Assembly (NCBI GenBank): GCA_016182605.1
Contig: JACPGE010000052.1
Span: 1 to 57,616 of the forward strand
Length of the DNA stretch: 57,616 bases
Direction of reading: 5' to 3'
Origin: Candidatus Hydrogenedentota bacterium
GTDB taxonomy: Bacteria > Hydrogenedentota > Hydrogenedentia > Hydrogenedentales > JAEUWI01
The position numbers and the translations under genes were made by a program. Positions within the stretch are counted from its first letter, which is position 1. The number at the start of each line of letters is the position of its first letter. The notes under the pieces were generated by a model that did no database searches, was not told where the DNA came from, and was given only the letters and a program-made list of their open reading frames with translations. Positions 49,951 to 57,616 of the stretch are shown in pieces.

Positions 49951-51444
49951 TCAGGACCGTTTCCCGGTCCTCGTACGCGCCAACACGGCACGCCCAGAAT
50001 CCGTGAGGCGGTACTTCTGCAGTCCGCTCGTGGGTTTGTCGGGAATGGTCATTTCTATCAGGCCTGCATTCAAAGCGGGCTGGAGATATTCGAGACGAAA
50101 ATGTTCTCGATCACGTAGTTCCAGAATTCTCATCAAATCGCCTCTGGAGTGCGCTCCCTGAATTCCACCAAGCAAGGCCGCAACTTGTGCGGTGACTTGT
50201 ACTGTATCTTGCGGGGTATCTTGCGGGGTATCTTGCGGGGTATCTTGCGGGGTATCCTGATGGGTATCTTGAGGGGTCGTGTCCGAACTGGAAAGGGGTT
50301 CCGCCAAGCGAATGATGAACCGGAGACCCATCCCGCCCTCGACAATCTCCGGTTCAGGGAGCCCCAGCTTCTCGGCCTCCTCAAACATGCGGCGAACCCC
50401 GCTGCCCCATTGCTCGATCAAGCCCAGTTCCCGGAAGATGCGGCCAATAACACGGTTTCGCAGCTTGGAAACGCCTTGCCGCACATCCTCCAAGGTCAAT
50501 CCGGGCAACAAAATACCCGGATTGTCTATCTCCACCCGGTCATCATAGATGGCCACGCGCAACGGCGCCCCCATCTGGGAATAGTCCGCGTGTACCACCG
50601 CGTTGATCACCGCTTCGCGCACCATCCCCTGCGGGATACTCCACACATCCCGCCGCCGCACCCCGGAGAGATCTGCCCGGCGCATCGCGTGTTTCTTCAC
50701 GAACTCAATGGCCTTCTCGACCGCCACCGGCAGGGGCTCGTGAAATTCTGCATGGTCCAGGATCACGCTCTTGGTCTTCCCTTCGAAGCGTCCGCATTGA
50801 ATCCAGGCATCGGAAAAGTGTGCTTCCCGATCCACGCCAAAGAGCAGCAGGCCGCCTACAGTCGGCACGAGCCGTCCCTGGCTGCGCACGAGCACTTTCA
50901 GATTGGTCAGTTCCTTTTCGCCCAGCGCCCGCTCCTTGCCGAACAGGCCTCTTGCCGTCTCGAGATCCAGCGCCTCCGCATTGAGATCTGCAAGCGGCAA
51001 CTCATCGAAGCCCATGCCCGTGGTGCTCCGCTTCAACTCCTCGATAAGCGCCGAATCCGCCTTCCGGTTCGTGGAACCCAGCCGCACGTAGACCCCATGC
51101 TCCGGGCCCTCCGCCTTCAGCCAGTGCGGGCGGCTTCCACTCGGGTAAACCTCCACCACCAAGAGCGACTTTTCTTCGAAGGGAATCAATTCGACGTTGG
51201 GCACCAGTCGCGGCTCAATGGCGTCCGCGATCAAGCTGCACAGCCGTTCTTCCTCGTCCAGGGGCTTCGCCACTCCCACAACCTGCCTGTTCTTGTCCTC
51301 CACCCCGATCACCAGCAAGCCGCCCGCCGCATTGGCATAGGCCACCAGTGTCTTTAGCATGTTCTTTGTGGAGGAGAGATCACGCTTGAATTCCAGCGTC
51401 TTTCCTTCCGGACGGGCAAGGAGTTCTTGTAGTAACGGCGTCAT
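49951..51444 (-). CDS. Schlafen/AlbA_2-HATPase-type regulator with QDTP repeats
   Basis: 497 residues from ATG 51444 (an in-frame TTG lies two codons earlier). N-terminal AlbA_2/Schlafen domain (EGKTLEFKRDLSSTKN, AYANAAGGLLVIGVEDKN), then a helix-turn-helix/HATPase_c_4-like region (EAVINAVVHADYSQMG, VEIDNPGILLPGLTLEDVRQ, IEQWGSGVRRMFEEA). Between about 393 and 417 a run of Gln-Asp-Thr-Pro/His units forms an acidic linker, then a winged-helix end. Such genes often act as accessory regulators in mobile or defence contexts. Here it follows trmO in convergent orientation. Confidence 0.75.
   Translation of the reverse strand: MTPLLQELLARPEGKTLEFKRDLSSTKNMLKTLVAYANAAGGLLVIGVEDKNRQVVGVAKPLDEEERLCSLIADAIEPRLVPNVELIPFEEKSLLVVEVYPSGSRPHWLKAEGPEHGVYVRLGSTNRKADSALIEELKRSTTGMGFDELPLADLNAEALDLETARGLFGKERALGEKELTNLKVLVRSQGRLVPTVGGLLLFGVDREAHFSDAWIQCGRFEGKTKSVILDHAEFHEPLPVAVEKAIEFVKKHAMRRADLSGVRRRDVWSIPQGMVREAVINAVVHADYSQMGAPLRVAIYDDRVEIDNPGILLPGLTLEDVRQGVSKLRNRVIGRIFRELGLIEQWGSGVRRMFEEAEKLGLPEPEIVEGGMGLRFIIRLAEPLSSSDTTPQDTHQDTPQDTPQDTPQDTPQDTVQVTAQVAALLGGIQGAHSRGDLMRILELRDREHFRLEYLQPALNAGLIEMTIPDKPTSGLQKYRLTDSGRAVLARTRTGKRS
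50200..50271 (-). repeat. 12-bp minisatellite encoding QDTP/QDTH
   Basis: Six tandem 12-bp units (GATACCCCGCAA-type in the coding strand), encoding the QDT(P/H/V) linker of the AlbA_2 gene. Length changes would be in frame, so repeat number could vary without loss of the protein. Confidence 0.65.
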
Positions 51445-51631
51445 CTTCAAGTCCGAGTCCCTCTATGCATTCCTTGCACACCCCCATCGTTATTCCTTCG
51501 CATCGCAAAATACAACGGTTTCGATCCCAACGAGGAGGCCGCCGAATCATGCATTGTTGACCTTGCCGGCGCCGGCGCCGCGTAAAACACCACCCGCGAG
51601 CCCGGACTCCAGCGTTTGGCTTCCCTCCCCC

Positions 51632-52501
51632 CTACCGCTCCACGTAAAACGGCTGGGTCCAGGCGCGCGCGTCGCCCTGTCCCCAGCATTCGAAGCGGAT
51701 ATAGGTTCCGGTAAAATCGTCCGGCAGCGTGAGCTTCATGCGGCCCGTGTCGACCGTCATCACGCGGCGGCCATAGTTGGCGACGGCCGCGATGCGCTGG
51801 ACCTTGTCGCCCCGTATGGTGAAGACCTTGCCCTCCACGGCAATCTGGTCGAGCATCACGCCCGTGCTGCAATAGCTGCTGCCCGTGCGCAGCGCCTCCA
51901 TCACCGCCTCCAGGCTCCGCACCCGCGCCCAGATCATGTTCCACGCGCGGCCCTCGTCCACGTCGGGGCGGTGCGTGTCGTCGTTCGCATAGGCCCACGC
52001 GCGCCGGCCATCCCCCAGGAGCCGGTCCCACTTGTTGGTGGCGAGGGGATCGCCGGGATGCCGCTCGCAGACGCCATTGTAAATCTCGACGCCGTGATAG
52101 CCCTGCCAGGTTTGCAGCAGCGCATACGGGCAATGATCGAAGCTCGATTCCCAGTTGGGATGGTTGATTATGGCAAGCCCGCCCGCGGCGTTGATCTGAT
52201 CGATCGCGCGCTGCCGTTCGGGCTCGGGCGCTATCGCCGTTGCCGCGCCGATGTGGCAGATGTGCACGCCGTTCGCCGTGATCTCGTTGCCGCCGATCAG
52301 AATCAGGCCATGCCCCTGCAAGTCCTCCAGCGGCGTCACCTGATCGTGATCCGAGATCATCAGCACGTCGTAGCCCAGCTCGCGGTAGATGTCCACCAGC
52401 GCCTGCGGCGTGCGGCGCCCATCGCTCCGCGTCGTATGCGCGTGCAGGTTCGCACGCAGCCACACACCGTCCGTCAATGCATAGGGATTCTCTATGTGCA
52501 T
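51632..52501 (-). CDS. PHP-domain metallohydrolase (CehA/McbA-like)
   Basis: 289 residues. PHP pattern with WLRANLHAHTTRSDGRRTP (metal His-x-His and Asp), DVLMISDHDQVTPLE, ILIGGNEITANGVHICHIG, AIINHPNWESSFDH and WAYANDDTHRP. Metal-dependent phosphoesterase-like enzyme without a signal peptide. AAAGGGCC precedes ATG 52501. It lies 50 nt downstream of the MATE gene on the same strand. Confidence 0.8.
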   Translation of the reverse strand: MHIENPYALTDGVWLRANLHAHTTRSDGRRTPQALVDIYRELGYDVLMISDHDQVTPLEDLQGHGLILIGGNEITANGVHICHIGAATAIAPEPERQRAIDQINAAGGLAIINHPNWESSFDHCPYALLQTWQGYHGVEIYNGVCERHPGDPLATNKWDRLLGDGRRAWAYANDDTHRPDVDEGRAWNMIWARVRSLEAVMEALRTGSSYCSTGVMLDQIAVEGKVFTIRGDKVQRIAAVANYGRRVMTVDTGRMKLTLPDDFTGTYIRFECWGQGDARAWTQPFYVER

Positions 52502-52551
52502 GTCGACTGGCCCTTTCGCTCCGGCTCCCCCCGCAAGCGCCTATTATGTGA

Positions 52552-54039
52552 TCAGTCCCGGGCCGTCTCGCAAGCAACGGGCACAGGGCGCACATCGCCG
52601 GCGATCGTCTCCATATCGGCCAGCGATTCGGCGGAGAAAATATTGATGTTGCGCCAGCGCTCCCCCTGGAAACGCGCAAACATGATGCCGGAAAGCGCGA
52701 TGATATAGATCGCCGCGCCGATCCAGGCGCCGAGCGCCTGCCCGTTCAATACAAAGGCCATCACGCTGGCAATCGGCAGGAAGAAACAGTACGCGGCCAC
52801 CAGCGTGGTGAACATAAGCCAGCGCGTGTCGCCCGCACCGCGCAGCGCGCCCTGACACACAATACAGATCGCGTCAAAACACTGGAAGATGGCCGCCAGA
52901 ATCAGGAGCTGTCCCCCCAGGCGCAGCACATCCGGATCCGCGCTGAAAAACGGCATGAGATAACGGCCAAAGACCGCCATGAACAAACCCATGGAGATCA
53001 TGTACGCCATGGCCATCTTGATCGCTGTGTAGGTGCGGGCCTTGGCGCGCGGTATGTCGCGGCGCCCGATCCACTGGCCCACGATCGGCGCGATCCCCTG
53101 GTTCAACCCCACCACGGGCATGAAGCTGACCATCATGAAGCTCAGCGCGATGTTGTTCGCGGCAAGCGACGCCGCGCCAAAACGGCCCACGACAAAACTG
53201 ATGAAGATGCCCCAGGTCGCCACGTCCACAAACATGCTGAGCCCCGCGGGAATCCCAATCCGGATCAATTCCCGGCAGCGCACGGGATGAAAGGCCCAGT
53301 GGGCACGGGTCTGAAAAGCCGCATTGAACGACGGGCGCAGGAATACCGCGAAGAGTATGAGAAACTGAAACAACTGCGAAACGGAAGTCGCAATCGCCGC
53401 CCCGGCAATGCCGAACTGCGGCACATACAGCGCCAGATCGCCCAGGTAATACACCGGTATCCCCAGCCGTTCGGTGCCAAAAATCAGAAAGAGATTGAGC
53501 ACAACGTTCATCGCATTGACGATGATCGCCACGTTCATCGGAATCGCCGGACGGTTCACCGCCTGGAAAAAGGGCGCCAGGGCCGACGCCGCCGCGAGCG
53601 GCAGATACCCGAAAAGGCGCATGTGAAAATAACTGATCTCAAGCTGCCTTACCTCGTCCGTATGCCCCATGAGCCCAAAGAGCAGCGACGACAACGGCCA
53701 CAAGACCACCGCGAGCGCCAGCGCCAGGAACGACATGTAGATGCCCTGCCACGCATAGCTCGCGCACCGATCGAACTGCTCCTTGCCGTAACACTGCGAA
53801 ACGAAAGTGCTTACGCAGCCGCATATGCCGATAATGAGCACGCCCAAAGTCCAAGACCAGATGCTCGCCGACCCCACCGCCGCGAGCGATTCCGTGCCCA
53901 AGTACGACACCATGAAGCGGTCGGAAAACTCCATCGCGGTATACGAGACCGAGCCCAGGATGATCGGCCCGGACATCGCCAGCACTTCACGGACACCCGT
54001 ACCCCGGGGTTCGTCTATTTTGGAAAATGAGAAGAGCAC
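52552..54039 (-). CDS. MATE-family multidrug/Na+ antiporter
   Basis: 495 residues with twelve hydrophobic segments and the two-fold MatE pattern: SGPIILGSVSYTAMEFSDRF and IGIPAGLSMFVDVATWGIFI begin the two halves. GTG 54039 is chosen because CAGGAA lies 8 nt upstream; an earlier GTG (54084) falls inside a terminator-like hairpin. Exports a small molecule at the expense of Na+ or H+; the substrate is unknown. Confidence 0.85.
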   Translation of the reverse strand: MLFSFSKIDEPRGTGVREVLAMSGPIILGSVSYTAMEFSDRFMVSYLGTESLAAVGSASIWSWTLGVLIIGICGCVSTFVSQCYGKEQFDRCASYAWQGIYMSFLALALAVVLWPLSSLLFGLMGHTDEVRQLEISYFHMRLFGYLPLAAASALAPFFQAVNRPAIPMNVAIIVNAMNVVLNLFLIFGTERLGIPVYYLGDLALYVPQFGIAGAAIATSVSQLFQFLILFAVFLRPSFNAAFQTRAHWAFHPVRCRELIRIGIPAGLSMFVDVATWGIFISFVVGRFGAASLAANNIALSFMMVSFMPVVGLNQGIAPIVGQWIGRRDIPRAKARTYTAIKMAMAYMISMGLFMAVFGRYLMPFFSADPDVLRLGGQLLILAAIFQCFDAICIVCQGALRGAGDTRWLMFTTLVAAYCFFLPIASVMAFVLNGQALGAWIGAAIYIIALSGIMFARFQGERWRNINIFSAESLADMETIAGDVRPVPVACETARD

Positions 54040-54054
54040 GTCGCCGGATTCCTG

Positions 54055-54080
54055 AAAAAAAGAGGCCCCGCCCGGGCCGC
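54055..54080 (-). terminator. GC-rich hairpin with U-run in the MATE leader (possible attenuator)
   Basis: On the minus strand GGCCC-GGGCG-GGGCC is followed by TCTTTTTTT, which is terminator-like. It precedes the MATE start by about 15 nt, and no minus-strand gene ends nearby. It could be a transcription attenuator for the exporter. Confidence 0.5.
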
Positions 54081-54184
54081 TCACGTCAAAATCGTATCAT
54101 ATAGACCTTGGGCAATGCGCATATTTGCGCACCGCGGCAGGGTTTTTTCTGGTAAAATACGCCTCAAGGGTGTAGATTGCAATT

Positions 54185-54670
54185 ATGGCCCGCGTTACGC
54201 TCGACATAGCCGACATGGCAAATCGTCTGACCCTCAAGGGACTCCTTGAGCGCAGCGGCCACCAGATCGTGGACCGCGATGCCCAGGTCTTCATCGCCGA
54301 TACGCCCGCGGAGGCCCTGCGCCGCGTCGGCGTCCTCCCGGTACTCCTCCTCTCCGGTGTCGCCTCCCTTTCCGAAACCCTCCTCGCCATGGAAAAGGGC
54401 GTCTTCGGCTACATCCTCCTGCCCTTCCAGCCGGGCGAAGCCAATCTCATGGTCGCCCGCGCGCTCCAGTCCGCCCCAATCTCCACACCGCATACCGAGC
54501 CCACCACCGAAAACCTGCGCTCCCTGCAGGCCGTCGAGGCAGACCACATCCTCAACGCGCTTCGCGTCTGCAAGAACAACCAGGCCAAGGCGGCCAAAAT
54601 CCTCGGCATCGGCCGCAACACCCTCTGGCGCAAGCTCAAAAAAATCGAGGCCACCCGCCGCGACGAGTGA
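54185..54670 (+). CDS. Degenerate receiver plus Fis-type helix-turn-helix regulator
   Basis: 161 residues. The first ~100 have a CheY-like alternation (VTLDIADMANRLTLKGLLER, VLPVLLLSGVASLSETLLAM) but lack the phosphorylatable Asp after strand 3. The C-terminus is a Fis-type HTH: LNALRVCKNNQAKAAKILGI, GRNTLWRKLKKIEA. Likely a DNA-binding regulator without a kinase input. AGGG lies before ATG 54185. Next gene is thrS on the same strand. Confidence 0.7.
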   Translation: MARVTLDIADMANRLTLKGLLERSGHQIVDRDAQVFIADTPAEALRRVGVLPVLLLSGVASLSETLLAMEKGVFGYILLPFQPGEANLMVARALQSAPISTPHTEPTTENLRSLQAVEADHILNALRVCKNNQAKAAKILGIGRNTLWRKLKKIEATRRDE

Positions 54671-54821
54671 CTGGCGTATGCATCTTTTCCCGTTCCAGCG
54701 GGAAAGGTCCATGGATCCGGCCCCACACCGCTTGCTATGCTATGGCTCTGGGCGCGCACTGGCTTTCCCCTTGCGGACCTTGCGCCCTATCCCTCTCGTT
54801 TAACAGGATTTGGACTCGATT

Positions 54822-56624
54822 ATGTGCAGTGTGCTTGCCAGCGAAAAACAGACCTTCATCTACCGGCTGCGCCACTCCTTGGCCCACATCATGGCCCAGG
54901 CCGTGCTCCAGATCCGGCCCGGCGCGAAGATGGCCTTCGGCCCGCCGGTGGAATCGGGCTTCTATTACGATTTCGATTTTCAGGGCGAACCCCTCGGTGA
55001 GCGCGACCTGGAAAATGTCGAAAATATTATGCGCCGCATCATCAAGGAAAAGCAGCCCTTTGCCCAGGCCTACAAGACCCTGGACGAAGCCCGGGCCTTC
55101 CTGGCGCAGACCGATCAAAACTACAAAATCGAGTATGCCGAAGAACTCGTTGAGACTGGAAAGGCCGGCGGCGAAGGGCTCGGCTTCTACACCAACGGCC
55201 CCTTCACCGACATGTGTGAAGGCCCCCATCTGGAGCATACCGGCGAGGTGCCCAAGGCCTGCTTCAAACTCGACCGCATCTCCGGCAGCTACTGGCGCGG
55301 CGATGAAAAGCGCCCCATGCTCACCCGCATCTACGGCCTCGCCTTCGAGACCAAAGACGCGCTGGACGACTTCATCGCGCGGCGCAAGCTCGCCATGGAG
55401 CGCGACCACCGAAAACTCGGCGAAGAACTCGACCTCTTCATGATGGACGCCGAAGTGGGCGTGGGCCTGCCCATGTGGATGCCGAACGGCGCCGTGGTCC
55501 GCGACGAACTCGAACAGTGGGCGCGGGAATCGGAGTTCCGGGCGGGCTATCAGCGCGTGAGCACTCCCGCCATTACCCGCAGCGAACTCTACCACCGCTC
55601 GGGCCACCTCCCCTACTATGCGGAGTCCATGTATCCCCCCATGATCGTGGACGAGAACGACGAATACTACCTGCGCCCCATGAACTGCCCGCACCACCAC
55701 AAGATTTTCGGAGCGCGGCCCCGCTCCTACCGCGACCTGCCCCTGCGCCTGGCGGAATACGGCAACACCTACCGCTACGAGAAACACGGCTCCCTCGCGG
55801 GCCTGCTCCGCGTGCGCGCCATGTGCATGAACGACGCCCACATCTACTGCACCCCGGAACAGGTCGAGGGCGAATTTCGCGCGATCATGGCCATGTACCG
55901 CATGTACTATGACCACCTGCGTATGGGGAACTTCCGCGTGCGCCTCAGCCTCCACGATCCCAAGAGCGACAAGTTCGTGGGCAACGAAGAGGCCTGGAAC
56001 CGCTCGGAAGACATCGTGCGCACCGTGCTCGCCAACCTCGGCATCGAGTTTGAAGAAGAGACCGGCGAAGCCGCCTTCTACGGCCCGAAGGTCGACATCC
56101 AGGTGAAGAACCTCCTCGGCCGCGAAGAGACCGTCTCCACCTGCCAGCTCGACTTCGTCGTGGCAGAGCGCTTCAACCTCGAGTACACCGGTAACGACGG
56201 CGAAAAGAAGACCCCCTACATCATTCACCGCGCGCCCCTCTCCACCCACGAGCGCATGATCAGCTTCCTCATCGAACTCTACGGCGGCGCCTTCCCCACC
56301 TGGATGGCCCCCATGCAGGTCCAGATCGTGCCCGTGAAAGACGAGGTGCTCCCCTGCGCCCACGAAATCGCCGGCCGGCTGCGCGGCGGACTCTTCCGCG
56401 CCCACGTGGATGAGAGCAGTGAGAGCTTCAACAAGAAAATCCGCAACGCCGTCACCCACAAGATCCCCAACATCTGGATCCTCGGCATGAAGGAAATGGA
56501 AAACCGCAACATCACCTGGCGCCGCTACGCCGTCCAGGAACAACAGACGATCCCTCTCGACGACGCCATCGCAAAGCTCGAAGTGCTCCGCAAAGACCGC
56601 GTGATGGACAACTTCGCGGAGTAA
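54822..56624 (+). CDS. thrS: Threonine--tRNA ligase (TGS domain missing)
   Basis: 600 residues. The protein opens directly with the N2 editing domain (HSLAHIMAQAVLQ; CEGPHLEHTG), then the class II core: GVGLPMWMPNGAVVRDEL, zinc Cys in YYLRPMNCPHHHKI, motif 2 RYEKHGSLAGLLRVRAMCMN, motif 3 PLSTHERMISFLIELYGGAF, and the anticodon-binding domain (VQIVPVKDEVLPCAHEIAGR). The usual ~60-residue N-terminal TGS domain is absent, as in some other bacterial lineages. ATG 54822 is used; a TTG four codons upstream is possible. AGGA upstream. Confidence 0.93.
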   Translation: MCSVLASEKQTFIYRLRHSLAHIMAQAVLQIRPGAKMAFGPPVESGFYYDFDFQGEPLGERDLENVENIMRRIIKEKQPFAQAYKTLDEARAFLAQTDQNYKIEYAEELVETGKAGGEGLGFYTNGPFTDMCEGPHLEHTGEVPKACFKLDRISGSYWRGDEKRPMLTRIYGLAFETKDALDDFIARRKLAMERDHRKLGEELDLFMMDAEVGVGLPMWMPNGAVVRDELEQWARESEFRAGYQRVSTPAITRSELYHRSGHLPYYAESMYPPMIVDENDEYYLRPMNCPHHHKIFGARPRSYRDLPLRLAEYGNTYRYEKHGSLAGLLRVRAMCMNDAHIYCTPEQVEGEFRAIMAMYRMYYDHLRMGNFRVRLSLHDPKSDKFVGNEEAWNRSEDIVRTVLANLGIEFEEETGEAAFYGPKVDIQVKNLLGREETVSTCQLDFVVAERFNLEYTGNDGEKKTPYIIHRAPLSTHERMISFLIELYGGAFPTWMAPMQVQIVPVKDEVLPCAHEIAGRLRGGLFRAHVDESSESFNKKIRNAVTHKIPNIWILGMKEMENRNITWRRYAVQEQQTIPLDDAIAKLEVLRKDRVMDNFAE

Positions 56625-56802
56625 CATCCCACTGCGCAGAGGCGAAGCATCCCCGGCCCAGGAACCATTTCAGGTACAAATCATTTCAATTTCAGGGAGG
56701 AGTTATTCCCCCGAAAGCTCTGGCATTGGAAAAGATGCCCTGCACCGGACGCTTACCGTAATGCCCCCTTGGCTGTACGGGGAGAGGCCACCTGAAACGC
56801 AC

Positions 56803-56830
56803 TGTCATGTCGAACAAAGTGAGAGATCTA
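56803..56830 (+). repeat. Single TGTCATGTCGAACAAAGTGAG-type repeat
   Basis: One copy, GTCGAACAAAGTGAGAGATC, of the class found twice at 34068-34120 (two mismatches). Confidence 0.6.
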
Positions 56831-57176
56831 CAGGGGTCTGTCCCCGCCGACGCTACAACCTTCCACCCCGCAGCTCCATCCCACACCGGCGAGGCGCTGT
56901 CCCCGATAACTCGAGTGCAATATGCCCCACGCCCGTGCCGATAGTCGAGTCTGCATTCCCGGGGCCGTGGCTGCATGCGGCAGGCCGCGCACGTTGACCC
57001 CAATCACGACGCTCATCGAGCGACGTGCTACTCCATAGGTGCCTGGCCGAGTTCAACTCGGCGATCCCAGGAAAACGATTCCCGCTAAGTCACAACGCTT
57101 ACCCTCCACTCCACGCGCCCTTTCCCCCGCCGTTATCACCCAGCAAACTCCACCGCAACACGCAATCTCCACCGAC

Positions 57177-57203
57177 TATATGACCCATTCGCCCTATGAG
57201 TCC
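57177..57203 (+). repeat. Three 9-bp tandem units
   Basis: TATATGACC, CATTCGCCC, TATGAGTCC: the same unit family as the array at 24584, degenerate. Confidence 0.45.
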
Positions 57204-57598
57204 TTTTCCGCCGCTCCCAACGCCAATCCACAGTCCCAAGCTGTACTTATAATAAGCAAAATGATATTAGCTATTGCCTGCGTCACCTAAATCCCCCTCG
57301 TTCCGAAAGGCGAATCTCCCCTCCGTTTCGTGACTCCTGTGTCCATCCGTGCTTGCAACTAATCCCCGACCCCGTTTCGCAAGGTCCATGTTGTTCATCC
57401 CATCGCACCCCTCGTTTCGCGACTACCTCTCCGACTCCACATTCTCCTTTCCCCTCCCCATCCTCTTCCGTGTGATCCGTGTGCTCCGTGGTACGCGAAG
57501 CGCCTTTTTTCCTCTCCCCGAGTGCAACGTCCGTGCTTATAGGTAAAGGCACATTTCGCTTTTTACGTTTCGCCCTCCCCTTCGAAAGGATCCCCCCC

Positions 57599-57616
57599 AT
57601 GGAACTGCGCACCACC
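57599..57616 (+). CDS. Start of an unidentified gene (runs off the window)
   Basis: ATG 57599 follows AAGGATCCCCCCC, giving MELRTT before the window ends. AAGGA at 7-8 nt spacing supports a true start. Six residues are too few to name a family. Confidence 0.5.

Larger units (their letters stand above)
56625..57598. other. Repeat-rich intergenic region after thrS
   Basis: Nearly 1 kb without a convincing gene. Short ORFs on both strands lack ribosome sites. It contains the TCGAACAAAGTGAGAGATCT repeat (56803-56830), three 9-bp units at 57177-57203, and a GTGTGATCCGTGTGCTCCGTG-like low-complexity stretch near 57470-57490. It looks like an accumulation zone for dispersed repeats. Confidence 0.5.

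Noticed and set aside
54671-54821. T-box or threonine leader before thrS
   Set aside because: There is a small hairpin (TTTCCCG-TTCCAG-CGGGAAA near 54684) but no T-box core, no terminator and no Thr-rich leader peptide.
54735-56627. 630-codon minus-strand ORF opposite thrS
   Set aside because: Antisense shadow of a well-conserved aminoacyl-tRNA synthetase.

Overview
The window looks like a chromosomal stretch from a high-GC, Gram-negative, saprophytic bacterium of the Planctomycetes/Lentisphaerae/Hydrogenedentes type. I favour a Candidatus Hydrogenedentes-like lineage. This is inferred from style, not from a marker search: a DUF1559-like type II pseudopilin, poly-Gly-Glu linkers with a C-terminal sorting tail, several secreted glycan-active enzymes, Tat-exported proteins of unknown family, and many small dispersed extragenic repeats. 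No rRNA, tRNA or CRISPR array was seen.

Layout. 1-5.6 kb: a minus-strand, visibly mosaic defence island. In transcription order it holds a 35-residue zinc-ribbon peptide, a TIR-NACHT gene cut short and fused in frame to an unrelated ORF, a membrane protein of unknown family, a TIR stub, and a TIR-NB-ARC gene lacking its C-terminal repeats. The start of an IS630-type transposase sits at the window edge. 5.9-9.7 kb: anion transporter, DUF4143 ATPase, SGNH hydrolase, and an orphan antitoxin followed by a scrap of its RelE toxin. 9.7-17.3 kb: secreted sialidase-like protein, 11-haem cytochrome c/b membrane protein, an ArsR-rhodanese/DsrE/methyltransferase operon, and an alpha/beta hydrolase. 17.4-20.9 kb: two copies of a 213-bp palindromic MITE-like repeat bracket a Tat-exported protein and a two-gene AAA ATPase + DUF4276 module. 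20.9-23.8 kb: DUF1680/GH127-like glycosidase and a PhyH dioxygenase.

23.9-32.2 kb: a TetR-led catabolic operon (acyl-CoA carboxylase beta, acyl-CoA dehydrogenase, enoyl-CoA hydratase, biotin-carrying carboxylase alpha, AtuA/DUF1446). This is the leucine/isovalerate (Liu) or acyclic terpene (Atu) route, with genes overlapping by 1-4 nt. 32.4-37.7 kb: GH5-like hydrolase, parallel beta-helix protein, DUF3806 protein and rhamnulokinase. 37.9-44.8 kb: a large lipoprotein with DUF4382, eleven InlB-type B-repeats and a C-terminal FGE-like domain, broken by a frameshift in a GGAC microsatellite; then a pseudopilin-like protein and a surface protein. 45.2-49.8 kb: hybrid PAS histidine kinase, L-rhamnose isomerase (paired with rhaB for rhamnose use) and TrmO. 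50-57.6 kb: Schlafen/AlbA-type regulator, PHP-type metallohydrolase, MATE exporter, Fis-type regulator, a ThrRS lacking the TGS domain, about 1 kb of repeat-rich intergenic DNA, and the first codons of another gene.

The best candidates for undescribed biology are the mosaic TIR island with its unknown membrane-protein pair, the AAA/DUF4276 module between the 213-bp repeats, and the microsatellite-disrupted repeat lipoprotein.
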